Made by a program: the position numbers and the translations under genes. This document shows, in pieces, positions 44,456 to 54,904 of a DNA stretch of 64,000 nt (position 1 is the stretch's first letter; every line of letters starts with the position of its first letter). The DNA comes from Blastobasis lacticolella (taxonomy: Eukaryota > Arthropoda > Insecta > Lepidoptera > Blastobasidae): NCBI GenBank assembly GCA_905147135.1, contig LR990045.1, positions 19,444,173 through 19,508,172 of the forward strand. The letters run 5' to 3'. The notes below the pieces were generated by a model. It ran no database searches, was not told where the DNA came from, and worked only from the letters and a program-made list of their open reading frames with translations.

Positions 44456-45817
44456 CCGGCGTCGCGCCAACAAAGTGTTGCCAATGTAGGCTATTTATCG
44501 CCATTTGGGGTATTCGAGATTAAAATTGGCGACGAAAAAATTGTAATGGCAAATTGTTTAGGCTATCTCAGGCTTTGGGCCAAGGTACATAAATAAACAT
44601 AAACTTAAGAGAGAACACCCGACGGTTTCGCGAATGACTGTGAGTTCCAAGTACATTTACCTACTACTGCTCTTGCTGACACTAGCACCCATAGAGATAT
44701 ACATCTTGATGCGGTTGAACGAACAAATAACTCTGACGGTTACCGTAGTTAATAAAACAGCGCCGTCTACAGTGCCACAAAAATGTCTGACCGGGTGACA
44801 GCATCGCTGTTGTTGGCATTGACATTACATTTCAAACGGCAACACTTAGTTCCGGTTTTGGCCACCGGATCGAATAGGTTTGTCAACAATCTTGTCAAGC
44901 CGCCAGATATAACATTGTTAACGCGTAGAAGAATTTGTATGGACAGTGGTAACCATTCCAATAGCTATGTGTAATACGTCGTTGGATAGCTATTTTCAAG
45001 CTGAACAAAAGTAACTATGGCGCTTGTTCCAAATATTAGTCCGTTCCGGTTTATGCTGTACTAAACATATTACAGTAATAAGTATTTTTTTCTGTTCTAC
45101 CCACATTTAATGGTCAGAACTAAATTCACGGTGTTATACCGCCAGTGCAAAGTCACATCGTGCGCATGCATGTAAGACGGCCAAATAAAAAACAATCAGA
45201 TGGAGTGCATTGAATTTGATTGAAGATACCAACGAGGATCGAAAAAGCTAAAATTATTTTAACAATCCCATCAATTATGATAAAAGCAGCATCAGCATTT
45301 TATTTGTGCGGCGCATTTGTGGCTCGCCGCGAGCACGTTGCCTCAACGAACAAACAAATGCGCAGCTGAGCAGCCTCACCGCGCGCGGTGAGCATCTCGC
45401 CGCGCACGGCGAGCATGCTTCGGGCTGAGCCGCTCTAATTCGTAACACCTTTACATTGTAAAGTAACGACCATTCGTAGACATGTCCGAGACGTCACTGA
45501 GACGACATTGGAGCTCTATTGCAGTTTTAGCTCCAATGAAGTGGTCTCATTGCCTTTGTACAATGAACCGGTCCATATATAGAAGTCTTTGCTGGCAGCA
45601 CTACATTACTTTAAAACTCAAATATAATATTCCTATCTGTAAACAAACTGATACTTCAGCTGTCACATCGACCAGACATTGTTTTTTTTATGTTTAAGTT
45701 TTCATGTGATATCACAGTGATATTTCCAGCATTTTACTGTGTGGGACGTTTATTTTCGAAATAAGTACAAAAACATAAAAGCGGCACGAAAACAGTAATA
45801 TTTTGAGTTTCTCAAGC

Positions 45818-45888
45818 ATGTATGGCCCCGAGTTTAGAGCAGATAAGTTGCTGTTTGATTTGGAAGATGTACAGCAAAGATTTAAACG
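45818..45888 (+). CDS. Possible first coding exon of an unrecognised gene
   Basis: An ATG at 45818 opens a frame of 23 codons plus two bases (begins MYGPEFRADKLLFDLEDVQQ) that runs directly into a good donor, CG/GTACGT at 45889. Codon choice and charge pattern look protein-like, with a short amphipathic, coiled-coil-like helix. No family is recognised. A convincing second exon was not found; acceptors near 46744 give short open frames only. It may be a real gene start or a chance frame. Confidence 0.35.
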
Positions 45889-46920
45889 GTACGTAACATG
45901 TATTCAGATAGATTTTGAAAATATTGAAATAAATGTGATCTTTTGGAAATCATTTGAATTTAAGTGGAATTAATGTATTTTGTAGTACTTATTGTTTACA
46001 TTTATTTGAGGTTACAAAATTAACCGAAAAATATTATGGTAGCTTTGTTCGTTTTGTATTTTTGATATTTGTTGTTTGACAGTATCTAGATCTATATCCA
46101 GGCACAGTGCAATGTACCTAAGGCTATTCGGTGCTGGTGAAATGAAACCCTGCTGACCCTCGGTCAGAGAAACTTGAGAAATCTATTTTTAATTTCGGAA
46201 ATCGTAGTAAATTATTATCACTGGCTGGTCAAACAGTGACACAGAGAGACAGAACATTTCTAAGAGATTGACATAACAACGTTGTCAGTGTTGCGGCTAA
46301 TAAATTAATAAGGATATATACAAGAATATTATTTCTATATCCAACACTTCCCTTAAACTTATTATTTCAGCAATTTATCTATATTGTGACAGTTGAAGTA
46401 GGTACTCAGTTTGACATTAGGATTGTTTAGACATTGATTAAAACAGTCATGTATCTAATAAACCTCCCATTTGTTCCATTTGCTTCGAGTAGACATTATG
46501 ACAATTTTGCTTTCCCTACATGTTACCTATCTATGGTCAATTATTATTTTCTATTACGTAGTGGGTTTATTGAAAAAAAAAAGAATTATGTTATTATTTT
46601 ATACTTTTCGATTACAATATTTAAATTTCTAAAATTTTAATTTAGATGTGCACTATAAATTACACCGTCTTTTAGGTGCTTTGATTTAAATTATATTAGG
46701 AAATTATAAAATTATACACCGATGTTTCAAAAGAAACGTCAGGTCATCAGGAGCTCCAGCAACATGTGGAGCGTTCAAAACATTGCGCGCGTTATTTTCT
46801 GACAGCTTATTTCAATAGACGAAAAAACGGGATAGCGAGGTTCATAATAATTGTAGAGTGAGCGAACAGGGAATATTTTTGATTTGTGTCTAGTCTGTTA
46901 TGTGTCTTTGCCAGTGTCTA
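45889..46920. other. AT-rich DNA, possible intron
   Basis: A T/A-rich frame at 46434-46640 is compositional. 46720-46800 is less AT-rich (GGAGCTCCAGCAACATGTGG) and may be a repeat or an exon. Nothing could be confirmed. Confidence 0.3.
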
Positions 46921-47653
46921 CTGGTATAGTAGGACCACGCTAAGTCCGAATCGCTTTAAAAAAAAAAAAAAAACTCTGTATGGCAACTAATGCCATGTCT
47001 TTTATCCGTCATAGAACGTCATTTATAAAAGTCATAACAAAGAATTTGACTGATTTGAAAAATATTGTTGAGGCGATTGGCACATTGGAGCGCAGTATTC
47101 ATTCTGGCGAAATTTAGAAATATGTGTAATTTTTTATATTGTTTTATACAATACAATAGGAAATTTAGGAATTCTCCAAATTGTTATAATCTTTTCATAA
47201 AATTATATTATTTAGGCAAAAAATAATTAGAGAACTGAGTAACGGAATACCTATTTGACAATCCTGGAGACCTCACTTCACAGCAGCGGCCTATTTGACG
47301 CCTTTTTATGTAGAAAGTACAGCGCCAAAAACTTATATGACCCGCAGCCCGTGTCAAATGTTGCAAAGAAAAAAAACGACGGATCCGCACGAACGCGCGT
47401 GGATGCGTTGTCAGTGTGTTCGACTATGAGTAATTTCCATAGAAACCGATGACAGCTCAAATTACTTTATGTCACGCACTAACGCACGTCACGCACAAAA
47501 GTACGGTGCTGCGTTCCAGTGTGCGGATCGCCTAAATAATAATGGACAATGACTGACAAGGACAGATTATCCAATAGATATTGCCATATCCACATTTTAT
47601 AATTTCTACCACTGTCAGTTGATTCGGACTAAGCGTGGTCCTATTATAGCCAG
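46921..47653. mobile_element. Non-autonomous DNA transposon with ~33-bp TIRs
   Basis: 46921-46953 and the reverse complement of 47621-47653 share TAGGACCACGCTWAGTCCGA with flanking CTGG/CCAG. TA dinucleotides at the TIR border would fit a Tc1/mariner-type target, which is inference. The 730-bp element has no transposase; a poly(A) run is at 46960-46973 next to the left end. Confidence 0.75.
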
Positions 47654-48207
47654 ATTATATAAATTACTAAAAAATTCTACCATAAATATTTAATAATTTC
47701 ACCTGGCAAGTGCGTTTTGACAACTGTCAAAGACACAAATACGTAAGAGTGGGTTACTTAAGCCCGCGGGGACTATTCTAGCGACAAATCTCGGTTCAGC
47801 CGCTAGAGATAAATCAGTTAGAAAAAAGTCGAATTTGATTCTGTATGGCGGTAAGTCAATTGTACACGAACAAGAAGAACTACGATCCATGGCCATGAAG
47901 TAAGCTTTGGGCAATTGTTCGTCTATTTTATACTGAACTGAAAATTGTGGTGGATAAGATTTAGCGCAATTTTCTGTGCACTGTAGCGGGTAATTAAACA
48001 AAACATCTATATCAGCGTTAGACTCTAGCCACCGAATTTTTGCACTGTAGAATTTGTGCTCTATGTTACGGTATCATTAAAAGTTTGTCTAACTCGACAA
48101 GTAAGTCGTACTGAAATGTTTTGATTCTGATGTAGGAGAGCTGTGCCCCCTCATCCTACCTACCTTAAATTTTGCTCCCTAGGGCCTACCTAGGGAGCAA
48201 AATTTGC
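47654..48207. other. Spacer, nothing recognised
   Basis: A 100-codon minus-strand frame (47699-48001) lacks known motifs. A short palindrome-like GGGAGCAAAATTT pair lies at about 48168-48204. Confidence 0.3.
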
Positions 48208-48290
48208 AGTGTGGTGTCCAACAGAGTAAAATAGCATCGCTGTCCACACTAAGAGGTATCGTAAAAGGCGACTTATTTCAGAGGTAGGGC
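48208..48290 (+). mobile_element. Head fragment of the RTE-tailed SINE family
   Basis: GTGTGGTGTCCAACAGAGTA, AAATAGCA and TCGTAAAAGGCGACT match the first 80 bp of the copies at 42786 and 54607. The rest diverges. Confidence 0.6.
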
Positions 48291-48689
48291 GTTACTTTTC
48301 CAAGCTTCAGGTTTTTACCTACCTTATATATACTCTTGCAAGCTAGCGAGTGGAGGGGAATAAAAAGTAAGCCTATATTCTTCCTCAGGTTTAAAATTAT
48401 CTGCGTAATGCACCAGTCAAATTAGGAGGAAAGATTCGGACTGTTGGTAAAAAGAAACGAGTAATTAACCCGCTATTACGACATGCGGGAGTATTACCAT
48501 CCTAAAAATTCATTTCCCCGAATAATGGAGCAGCCACTCTATGTGTGCCGATTTGCATAGAAACGCGGTGGCCAAAACTGGAACTGCGGAAAAATAACGA
48601 CACTTACTTTTGAAATGTATTTGAACTGACATGTCAATCCCAAAAACAGCGCCGCCGGTACCAGGTCTGATAAGTTTGTGGCACTGCAC

Positions 48690-48874
48690 AGCGCAGGCGC
48701 GGCGCCGCGCTCACGCCGGCCTGAGCGCGGCCTGAGCGCGGCGTGAGCGCGGCCTGAGCGCGGCGCGAGCGCGGCGCGATGCTGGCGCGTTGCCTAGGCA
48801 ACTATCGCGCCGCGCGATGGTTGCCTAGCAAATATCGCACCGCGCTCGCGCCGAGCTTTGTGTGTGGCAAGGCC
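48690..48874 (+). repeat. GC-rich CG-repeat element, right copy
   Basis: Short tandem GCCTGAGCGCG units precede the same GCTGGCGCGTTGCCTAGGCA block as at 43917-44080. It ends CTCGCGCCGAGCTTTGTGTG then TGGCAAGGCC, the reverse complement of the left end of the other copy, followed by TTTA. It is CpG-dense over about 180 bp. Confidence 0.75.
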
Positions 48875-48990
48875 TTTAGGGATCAGTGATCCACCGAACG
48901 GAGACTAGCATCTCTACACTTAGCCAATAATTATAATATTGGTACTAAAGGATAAGAGAGAAAAGGTACCTATAAGTGCGTGTATGCGAG

Positions 48991-49080
48991 AGTGTGTGTG
49001 CGTGTGCGTGTGCATGTGCATGTGCGTGTGCGTGTGTGTGTGTGCGTGTGTGCGTGTGTGCGTGTGTGTGTGTGTGCGCG

Positions 49081-49112
<32 letters not shown>

Positions 49113-49134
49113 AGTGAGTGAGTGAGTAAGTGAG
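48991..49134. repeat. (GT)n/(GTGC)n/(GTGA)n compound microsatellite
   Basis: About 145 bp of GT-rich repeats with GC interruptions ends in (GTGA)n. The open frame across it is an artefact of the repeat. Confidence 0.95.
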
Positions 49135-49234
49135 TGAGTATATTTAACTTCTGATAAGCTATTTAAAACTATTGGTGTGAATACGTAACTATTGGTGAAA
49201 ATAAGATCGTATGCCTTATTCCTATATTTGTGCA

Positions 49235-49400
49235 GGCTACCTTAACCTTCACACCGGAACACAACAATGCAAATATTGTTGCTTGGCAGTAGAAATATAC
49301 TACCCACCCAGGTAACCAGGTGACCACACTTCAGGTACCACTGCTCAGTCTTCATAGAGTCCTCCGGGTGGTAGGACTGTTCGACAAAGTGTAATAGTGG
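49235..49400. mobile_element. LINE 3' tail fragment
   Basis: CACACCGGAACACAACAATG, TATTGTTGCTTGGCAGTAGA and CTACCCACCCAGGTAACC match a tail also seen at about 20780-20860. It is non-coding. Confidence 0.5.
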
Positions 49401-49439
49401 AAGCTTCAATTCCATGTCACTTATATTATTATATTAGAC

Positions 49440-49805
49440 AAGACAGGCATTTGACCGCCATTTCAACTGTTGGTAAGTGACGCAGCGCTCCTCAAACCTC
49501 CTTAGACGCCGAATACAGATGTCTACGCGAGCGTACACAGACTAACTTGGGTAGCTGAGGTACGCCGCGTCAGCTGCACATCAGATCTACGTCTCAGTGA
49601 GGAGCAGCAGCTGCGGTTTTTCAGTTTCAAGGTAGTAGTGGACAGCATCGAGACTTGAGTGCAAGCTTCGGATGTTAGTGAGGTGCACTTTGAGTGGGAG
49701 GGAGTGCAGCCGCTGTTTGACGTTTCTTTTGTTTTTGTCGTATAAGACGACCACATTAGATGTGTAGACTTGGAAGGACAGAAAAGGAGAATCAAGATTA
49801 TACAA
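49440..49805 (-). pseudogene. LINE endonuclease N-terminal fragment, minus strand
   Basis: The minus strand reads KVHLTNIRSLHSSLDAVHYY, then LETEKPQLLLLTET (the endonuclease T-E-T block) and, after frameshifts and a deletion, VCVYARVDICIRRLRRFEER. This order is typical of an apurinic-like endonuclease in a non-LTR element. There is no RT part. Confidence 0.75.
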
Positions 49806-50248
49806 GAATACTAAAAAGGCAAAAGAGGTGTGATTTGCAATATGGTATCATTACCTGTTGGACCCAAACGTAGGTATTTATTATGTGTATGTATGAACTC
49901 CTTCCCGAAGTCTTTCCTTTTACAGATATCCTGCCTAACGGTGGCCGCTTTTCATCAAATGGACCGTCATACCGTATGTCTCCCTATACAAAAACGTGAA
50001 AAAAAAAACCAAGACCAATTTGGAACTACACTACTTAAAACGAAATTTTACAAGCTGGATTCGTGCAGAGTGTATGCGGTCGAGTGATTTATTGCATTTG
50101 AGGCAACAATAGCATGAAAACGGAACTCCGGCTGGTCCTGATAGCCGGTTGTGAAATAAAGACCATGTGACACTGCGACACGTTCATGTTAGGGTAAATT
50201 ATCGAAATATAATTTGCTTTAGCAGCTTACATGCTAGTACGTTATGCT
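49806..50248. other. Flank of the gypsy-type element, nothing recognised
   Basis: A frame at 49830-50087 has no motif. Confidence 0.35.
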
Positions 50249-50252
50249 ATAT

Positions 50253-50747
50253 TAAAAGATCTGAATCTCAATCTCAGTAAAAGTAGATTTTAATAATCAA
50301 ACTGGGTCCAAACACCATTTAAACTCAACTGATCGTTCACAAACTGTTTATTAGCATTAAAAATCTCTATACAATCACTTGTGTAAATACTTGCGTTCTG
50401 GTTCGCTAATTTAAATCAACTGCCTAAGTTCCGATGTTCACATACTCTTATACCGACTACAGAACAAAGCACTGCGGTCTCGAATACAGGACGGTGTTAT
50501 TGCTTTTATATAAACATAGCCCAATTCGATTAGTCAAATAAGTACCATTACGTAGGTGGGCCACTACAGAGCCCGGTATGCAACAATGAGTCTTACATTA
50601 GTAAAGTGTTATTGTGAGTTATTGCTTTTATACAAACATAGCCGAATTCGTTGAGTACGGAGAAACGATATCATGAATGATCGCCTTGTTCTAATAAGTA
50701 CGCAGCTGGGGTACTACAGATTCCCGGTATAAACAATGAACCTTACA
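50253..50747 (-). repeat. 3' LTR of the gypsy-type element
   Basis: On the minus strand it begins TGTAAGGTTC and ends AGATCTTTTA. It contains two diverged internal copies of a segment with TTATTGCTTTTATA and AAACATAGCC. No mismatch to the other LTR was seen. Confidence 0.9.
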
Positions 50748-50814
50748 TTCGGCCATCCAATTCGAAGTGAGTCCCTTCACTTATGATAATTTCTCAATTC
50801 ACGTCCAATACGAA

Positions 50815-50816
<2 letters not shown>

Positions 50817-50856
<40 letters not shown>
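50817..50856. repeat. (AT)n microsatellite
   Basis: About 40 bp of uninterrupted TA repeats lie near the inner edge of the gypsy-type 3' LTR. Confidence 0.95.
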
Positions 50857-50858
<2 letters not shown>

Positions 50859-51396
50859 TACATAAGTCAACAATACTACTAACAAAATTAACAGTCGAAA
50901 CAAAATCACAAATAACAATATATGTGTTAAATATTATATTTAATAGATGAAACATCGAAAACAACTACACCAATAGTAAAAGTCTAATATATAAACTTAA
51001 ATTCTCACTTAGGAGGAGTACAAAACAGTGCTCAGTTAAGTTTAAACCAAGAATGAATCCATCTAATTCAATTATAATATCGCGACGCTGCTTTTGTTAT
51101 TGTTCCAACAAATCGAATTTGACATCGTCCGGCCTCGTGGTAGTCGCCGCTCCGGGGACAGCGCCGTCTTCCATCGGCCGCTACGGTGATGTCTTCCTTC
51201 CTTTGTCACAAAGCAGCGATTGCCAACACCCGCTCCGGGAACAGCGCCGTCTCCCATCGGCTGCTACGGTGATGTCATCCTAGTGCTTGTTCCACCAGGT
51301 GCCGCTCGAGTTCAGATAAAATGCTGAAACACACTTTAATAGTCATCCTAACCGATGCTCAAAGCTATACGATATTATAAATTCATATATCAATTC

Positions 51397-52050
51397 TGCA
51401 TGGTCCACCATGATCTACGAACATCTGTGCGATACTGATTGCTCAATATCATTCACTGTCTGCACTGATCGCTCATGATTTTCCATAGCTCATACTCAAA
51501 CAATCTGATCAATTCTGCATGGTCCATCATGATCTACGACCATCTGTGCAATACTGATTGCTCAATATCATTCGCTGTCTGCACTGATCGCTCATGATTT
51601 TCCATAGCTCATACTCAAACAATCTAATCAATCCTGCATGGTCCATCATTATCTACGACCATCTGTGCGATACTGATTGCTCAATATCATTCGCTATTTG
51701 CACTGATCGCTCATGATTTTCCATAGCTCATACTCAAACAATCTAATCAATCCTACATGGTCCATCATGATCTACGACCATCTGTGCGATACTGATTGCT
51801 CAATATCATTCACTGTCTGCACTGATCGCTCATGATTTTCCATAGCTCATACTCATACAATCTAATCAATCCTGCATGGTCCATCATGATCTACGACCAT
51901 CTGTGCGATACTGATTGCTCAATATCATTCACTGTCTGCACTGATCGCTCATGATTTTCCATAGCTCATACTCAAATTCTGTATGACGATCATCTGTGCG
52001 ACATCGATTACTCAATGCCATTCGCTTTCTGCACTGATCGCCATACTTAC
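51397..52050. repeat. 119-bp tandem array, about 5.5 units
   Basis: Unit starts (TGCATGGTCC or variant) are at 51397, 51516, 51635, 51754 and 51873, an exact 119-bp period, followed by a shorter diverged unit. Units contain GATCTACGACCATCTGTGCG and CACTGATCGCTCATGATTTT. It lies between integrase and the 3' LTR, so in the element's 3' untranslated region. Confidence 0.93.
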
Positions 52051-52139
52051 ATGCATTAAACTTAGTCAAAGTCAACTCAAGTCAAATCAAATCAGTTCGG
52101 ACATATCGTCATTATCACTACTTTTGCTTCAATAACCTT

Positions 52140-53800
52140 CAAAATTTAACCAAGGATGAATTTTATCAAGTGCTACTACATTCTCATATCTTTTGTTTCC
52201 CTTTCTCGATAATACTTTTAAATTACGGTAAGGGCCATGAAACTTCGGAACAAACTTTTCGTTTTCCCTGCATGATCTTTATCAATAATGGTTCTTTCAA
52301 CTCGTACTAAGTCGCTTTCTTTACGCAGTAGCTTTTTTTTTTCTCTTTCTATCAAAGTGGTTTTTTTTTTGTCATATTCTTGTTGTTTCTCTATACGCTC
52401 CCATATTTCCGACCTAAGTACGACCATATTGTCACAGTGACCCGTTCAGCAGCTCCCATAATAAGATCAGTTAGCAATTTTCCGATGAATGCACAAACTT
52501 ACACCCAAATAGTATTTCAGCGGGACTTTTATCGGTAGTTTTGTTTTCAACTGTGTTAATGCCTAAATTAACTTCACCTATCACCTTCACTTTTACCAAT
52601 TAGCATATCATAGCATAGCATTAAAATTATCTTTATCATAAGATTTAGTGCATCGTAGATGGTACGGTTGAATCTTCCATCCGCTCTAGGAGTTGCCACT
52701 ACATTTTATATATCATCATCATCATCACAGCCCGTAACAGTCCACTGCAGGACTTAGGGCCTCTCCCACGAAAGGGGAGGTTATTGCCATAATCTCCACG
52801 CTTGGCAGGCGGGAACATTTTATATATGTTTAATTTTTATTGGTACCTATTTAGTTTTTTTTTCGTCCCTTAATACCTGCGGTATACGATTCACTTCGCT
52901 TAATTTGAATAGTCGCTATCCAATCATCAACGTTCACGTTAAGTACATCCAAACGCATTGCTTAGCTTCTTCATTAGGATCAGTGACAGGATCACGATTG
53001 AGCGCATCTACGTGTGCCATACATTCGCCAAGTCGGTACTCTATCTCACAGTCGTACTCATGAAACTGAACCCACCAACGAAAAATACGGAGAATCAGGC
53101 CAAGGTCGTGCGTTAAGCATTATAGTCTGTAACGATGTTTAATTATATACCTATTAAATATACACGAAATCAATTCAGGAACGCTGTTGCGGCCAATTTC
53201 TCCAATTCAAACGAGTGAAATTTTTGTTCGTTACTTGTTGGTTTTCGACTACAATACGTGACAGGATGTTATAGTCTATCCAGACCCCTTCGCATCAAAA
53301 TACCAGCGATTCCAAATTTTGAGGTATCTGTATGAAGTTCGATATTCTATTTAGTTTCATATATGTTTCTTACGGAGATAATTGAAAGCGTTAAATTGAT
53401 TATCTCTCCAATTCCATTCAAATTTTAATAAATCCGTAAGTGGTAGTGCAATCAACGAATATTTTATTTTTATTTTACAAGCCTCCGAAAAACAAAAATA
53501 AACCGAAAGTTCAAGGGAACGCCTGACATCATGCTCGTTTCGTGGTGTAGTAAACTAAAATACCGCTAAAATTTTCTTTTCCCTGGACGTATTCCATTAC
53601 CACTAACGCGAAAACCAAGGAAATCCAATTCTGTGCAAAAGAAATGGCATTTGCTAATTTTTAAAGTTAACATCACTTCATTGAGCAACTTCAATACTTC
53701 ATCCAAACGCACCATCCTTCATTAAATGGCTGCTCAGGAATCAAATATTTACGTCTTGATAATATTGGTAAACCCTAATTCCTTTAAATTATATGAAGAG
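52140..53800 (-). pseudogene. pol remnants: RT, RNase H and integrase
   Basis: In minus-strand order: a reverse transcriptase piece (LNEVMLTLKISKCHFF, LDFLGFRVSGNGIRPGKRK) at about 53800-53440; RNase H (PVTYCSRK, KFHSFELEKLAAT, ILRIFRWWVQFHEYDCEIEY, HVDALNRDP) at 53330-52970; and integrase (VVATPRADGRFNRTIYDALN; then LRSEIWERIEKQQEYDKK and GPYRNLKVLSRKGNKRYENV, ending VALDKIHPW) at 52720-52140. The RT catalytic box was not found. Stops, frameshifts and an insertion at 52714-52814 break the frames. Confidence 0.88.
52714..52814 (-). mobile_element. Truncated RTE-tailed SINE in integrase, 13-bp TSDs
   Basis: The minus-strand 3' part of the family at 42786 and 54607 ends in (GAT)n and is flanked by perfect ACATTTTATATAT copies at 52701-52713 and 52815-52827. 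It splits the integrase remnant. Confidence 0.88.
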
Positions 53801-54606
53801 CACGACTCATATTGTTTTTAGTAAATCTTTTAAACTTGTAATCTCATGTTCCTGTAGTTGTTTACCTTAGTTTAAAGATTCCTGTGTTTATAATAAAATT
53901 CTAATATATTAACGTTTAAAAGACGATCCGCACGTAAGGCGCGCGTGACTAATGAATATGTATTTAATGGTATAATATTACTACTCAAGTTCTGAACAAG
54001 CAATTCACTGAATCCATCTTTTAAGTCGTGATTTCCAGGTAAAATATAATAGTCATGATTTCTCAGTCCACGTAGAGATACTCTAACGTAAATTGTACTT
54101 GGATAGTCTTCATCGCAGTTAACGAATATTGGGTTATAGTGACGTCGCCATGTAATTTCAACATTTTCATATCAGAGTTCCTAATGAAGATTAACGAGTC
54201 AGTTGTTTTTGTTATTATAATCCTATTTCGTTTTTCAGTAAAGTTATGGCCAATAAGGATTTTTTTTTATTTCTTCGACAACATAAAAACCATGTCTGTG
54301 ATGTGTTGCATTTAGATTTTTGCTCTTACAGATCCTACAGGCATAATCAAAATAAAAACCTATACAGCAGCATAACCAAGAAATACCTAGTCTATTGGCT
54401 TCGCTACGCCGCATTAAGGTGTACTCTGGCTACAGTACAGTCAGGTCTACGTAGCCTTCCAGATCGTTACCGTTTAGTTATAAACGTATCAAGTACTTAT
54501 TATCATTTACTATCTCGTTTTCAAGACGCATCACGGATTTCTACTGTGGGTTGTCACCCTTTTTATCCTACTGATTTGGTAATTTTTGGAAATTAATCGA
54601 TTCATG

Positions 54607-54865
54607 CGGCCGTGTGGTGTCCGGCAGAGTAGAATAGCACCAACCTCTTACACTCGTAGGTGTCGTACAAGGCGACTAATGTTTTCGAGGCAAAAGATCT
54701 AAGCGCCTCCGTAGACTGGAAAATGGGCAGCAGCATTTTCCATTGTTATATTATAACACTGCGATCTCCAACCCGCCTGCCAAGCGTGGAGATTATGGCA
54801 ATAACCTCCCTTTTTGTGGGAGAGGCCCTAAGCCCTGCAGTGGACTGTTATGGGCTGTGATGATG
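54607..54865 (+). mobile_element. Full-length RTE-tailed SINE with 12-bp TSDs
   Basis: It runs from CGGCCGTGTGGTGTCC to CTGTGATGATG, flanked by AATCGATTCATG at 54595-54606 and 54866-54877. It is 259 bp, nested in the gypsy-type element between the gag knuckle and pol, in opposite orientation. It matches 42786-43043 closely. Confidence 0.9.
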
Positions 54866-54904
54866 AATCGATTCATGATCTCTATTACATGTAGTACATT
54901 TCAT

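Noticed and set aside
44634..44798. 54-codon frame with a signal-like Leu-rich core
   Set aside because: No family, no splice or poly(A) context, and it lies within a repeat-rich segment.
48939..49121. Open frame of alternating Cys/Val
   Set aside because: It is a translation of the GT-rich microsatellite.
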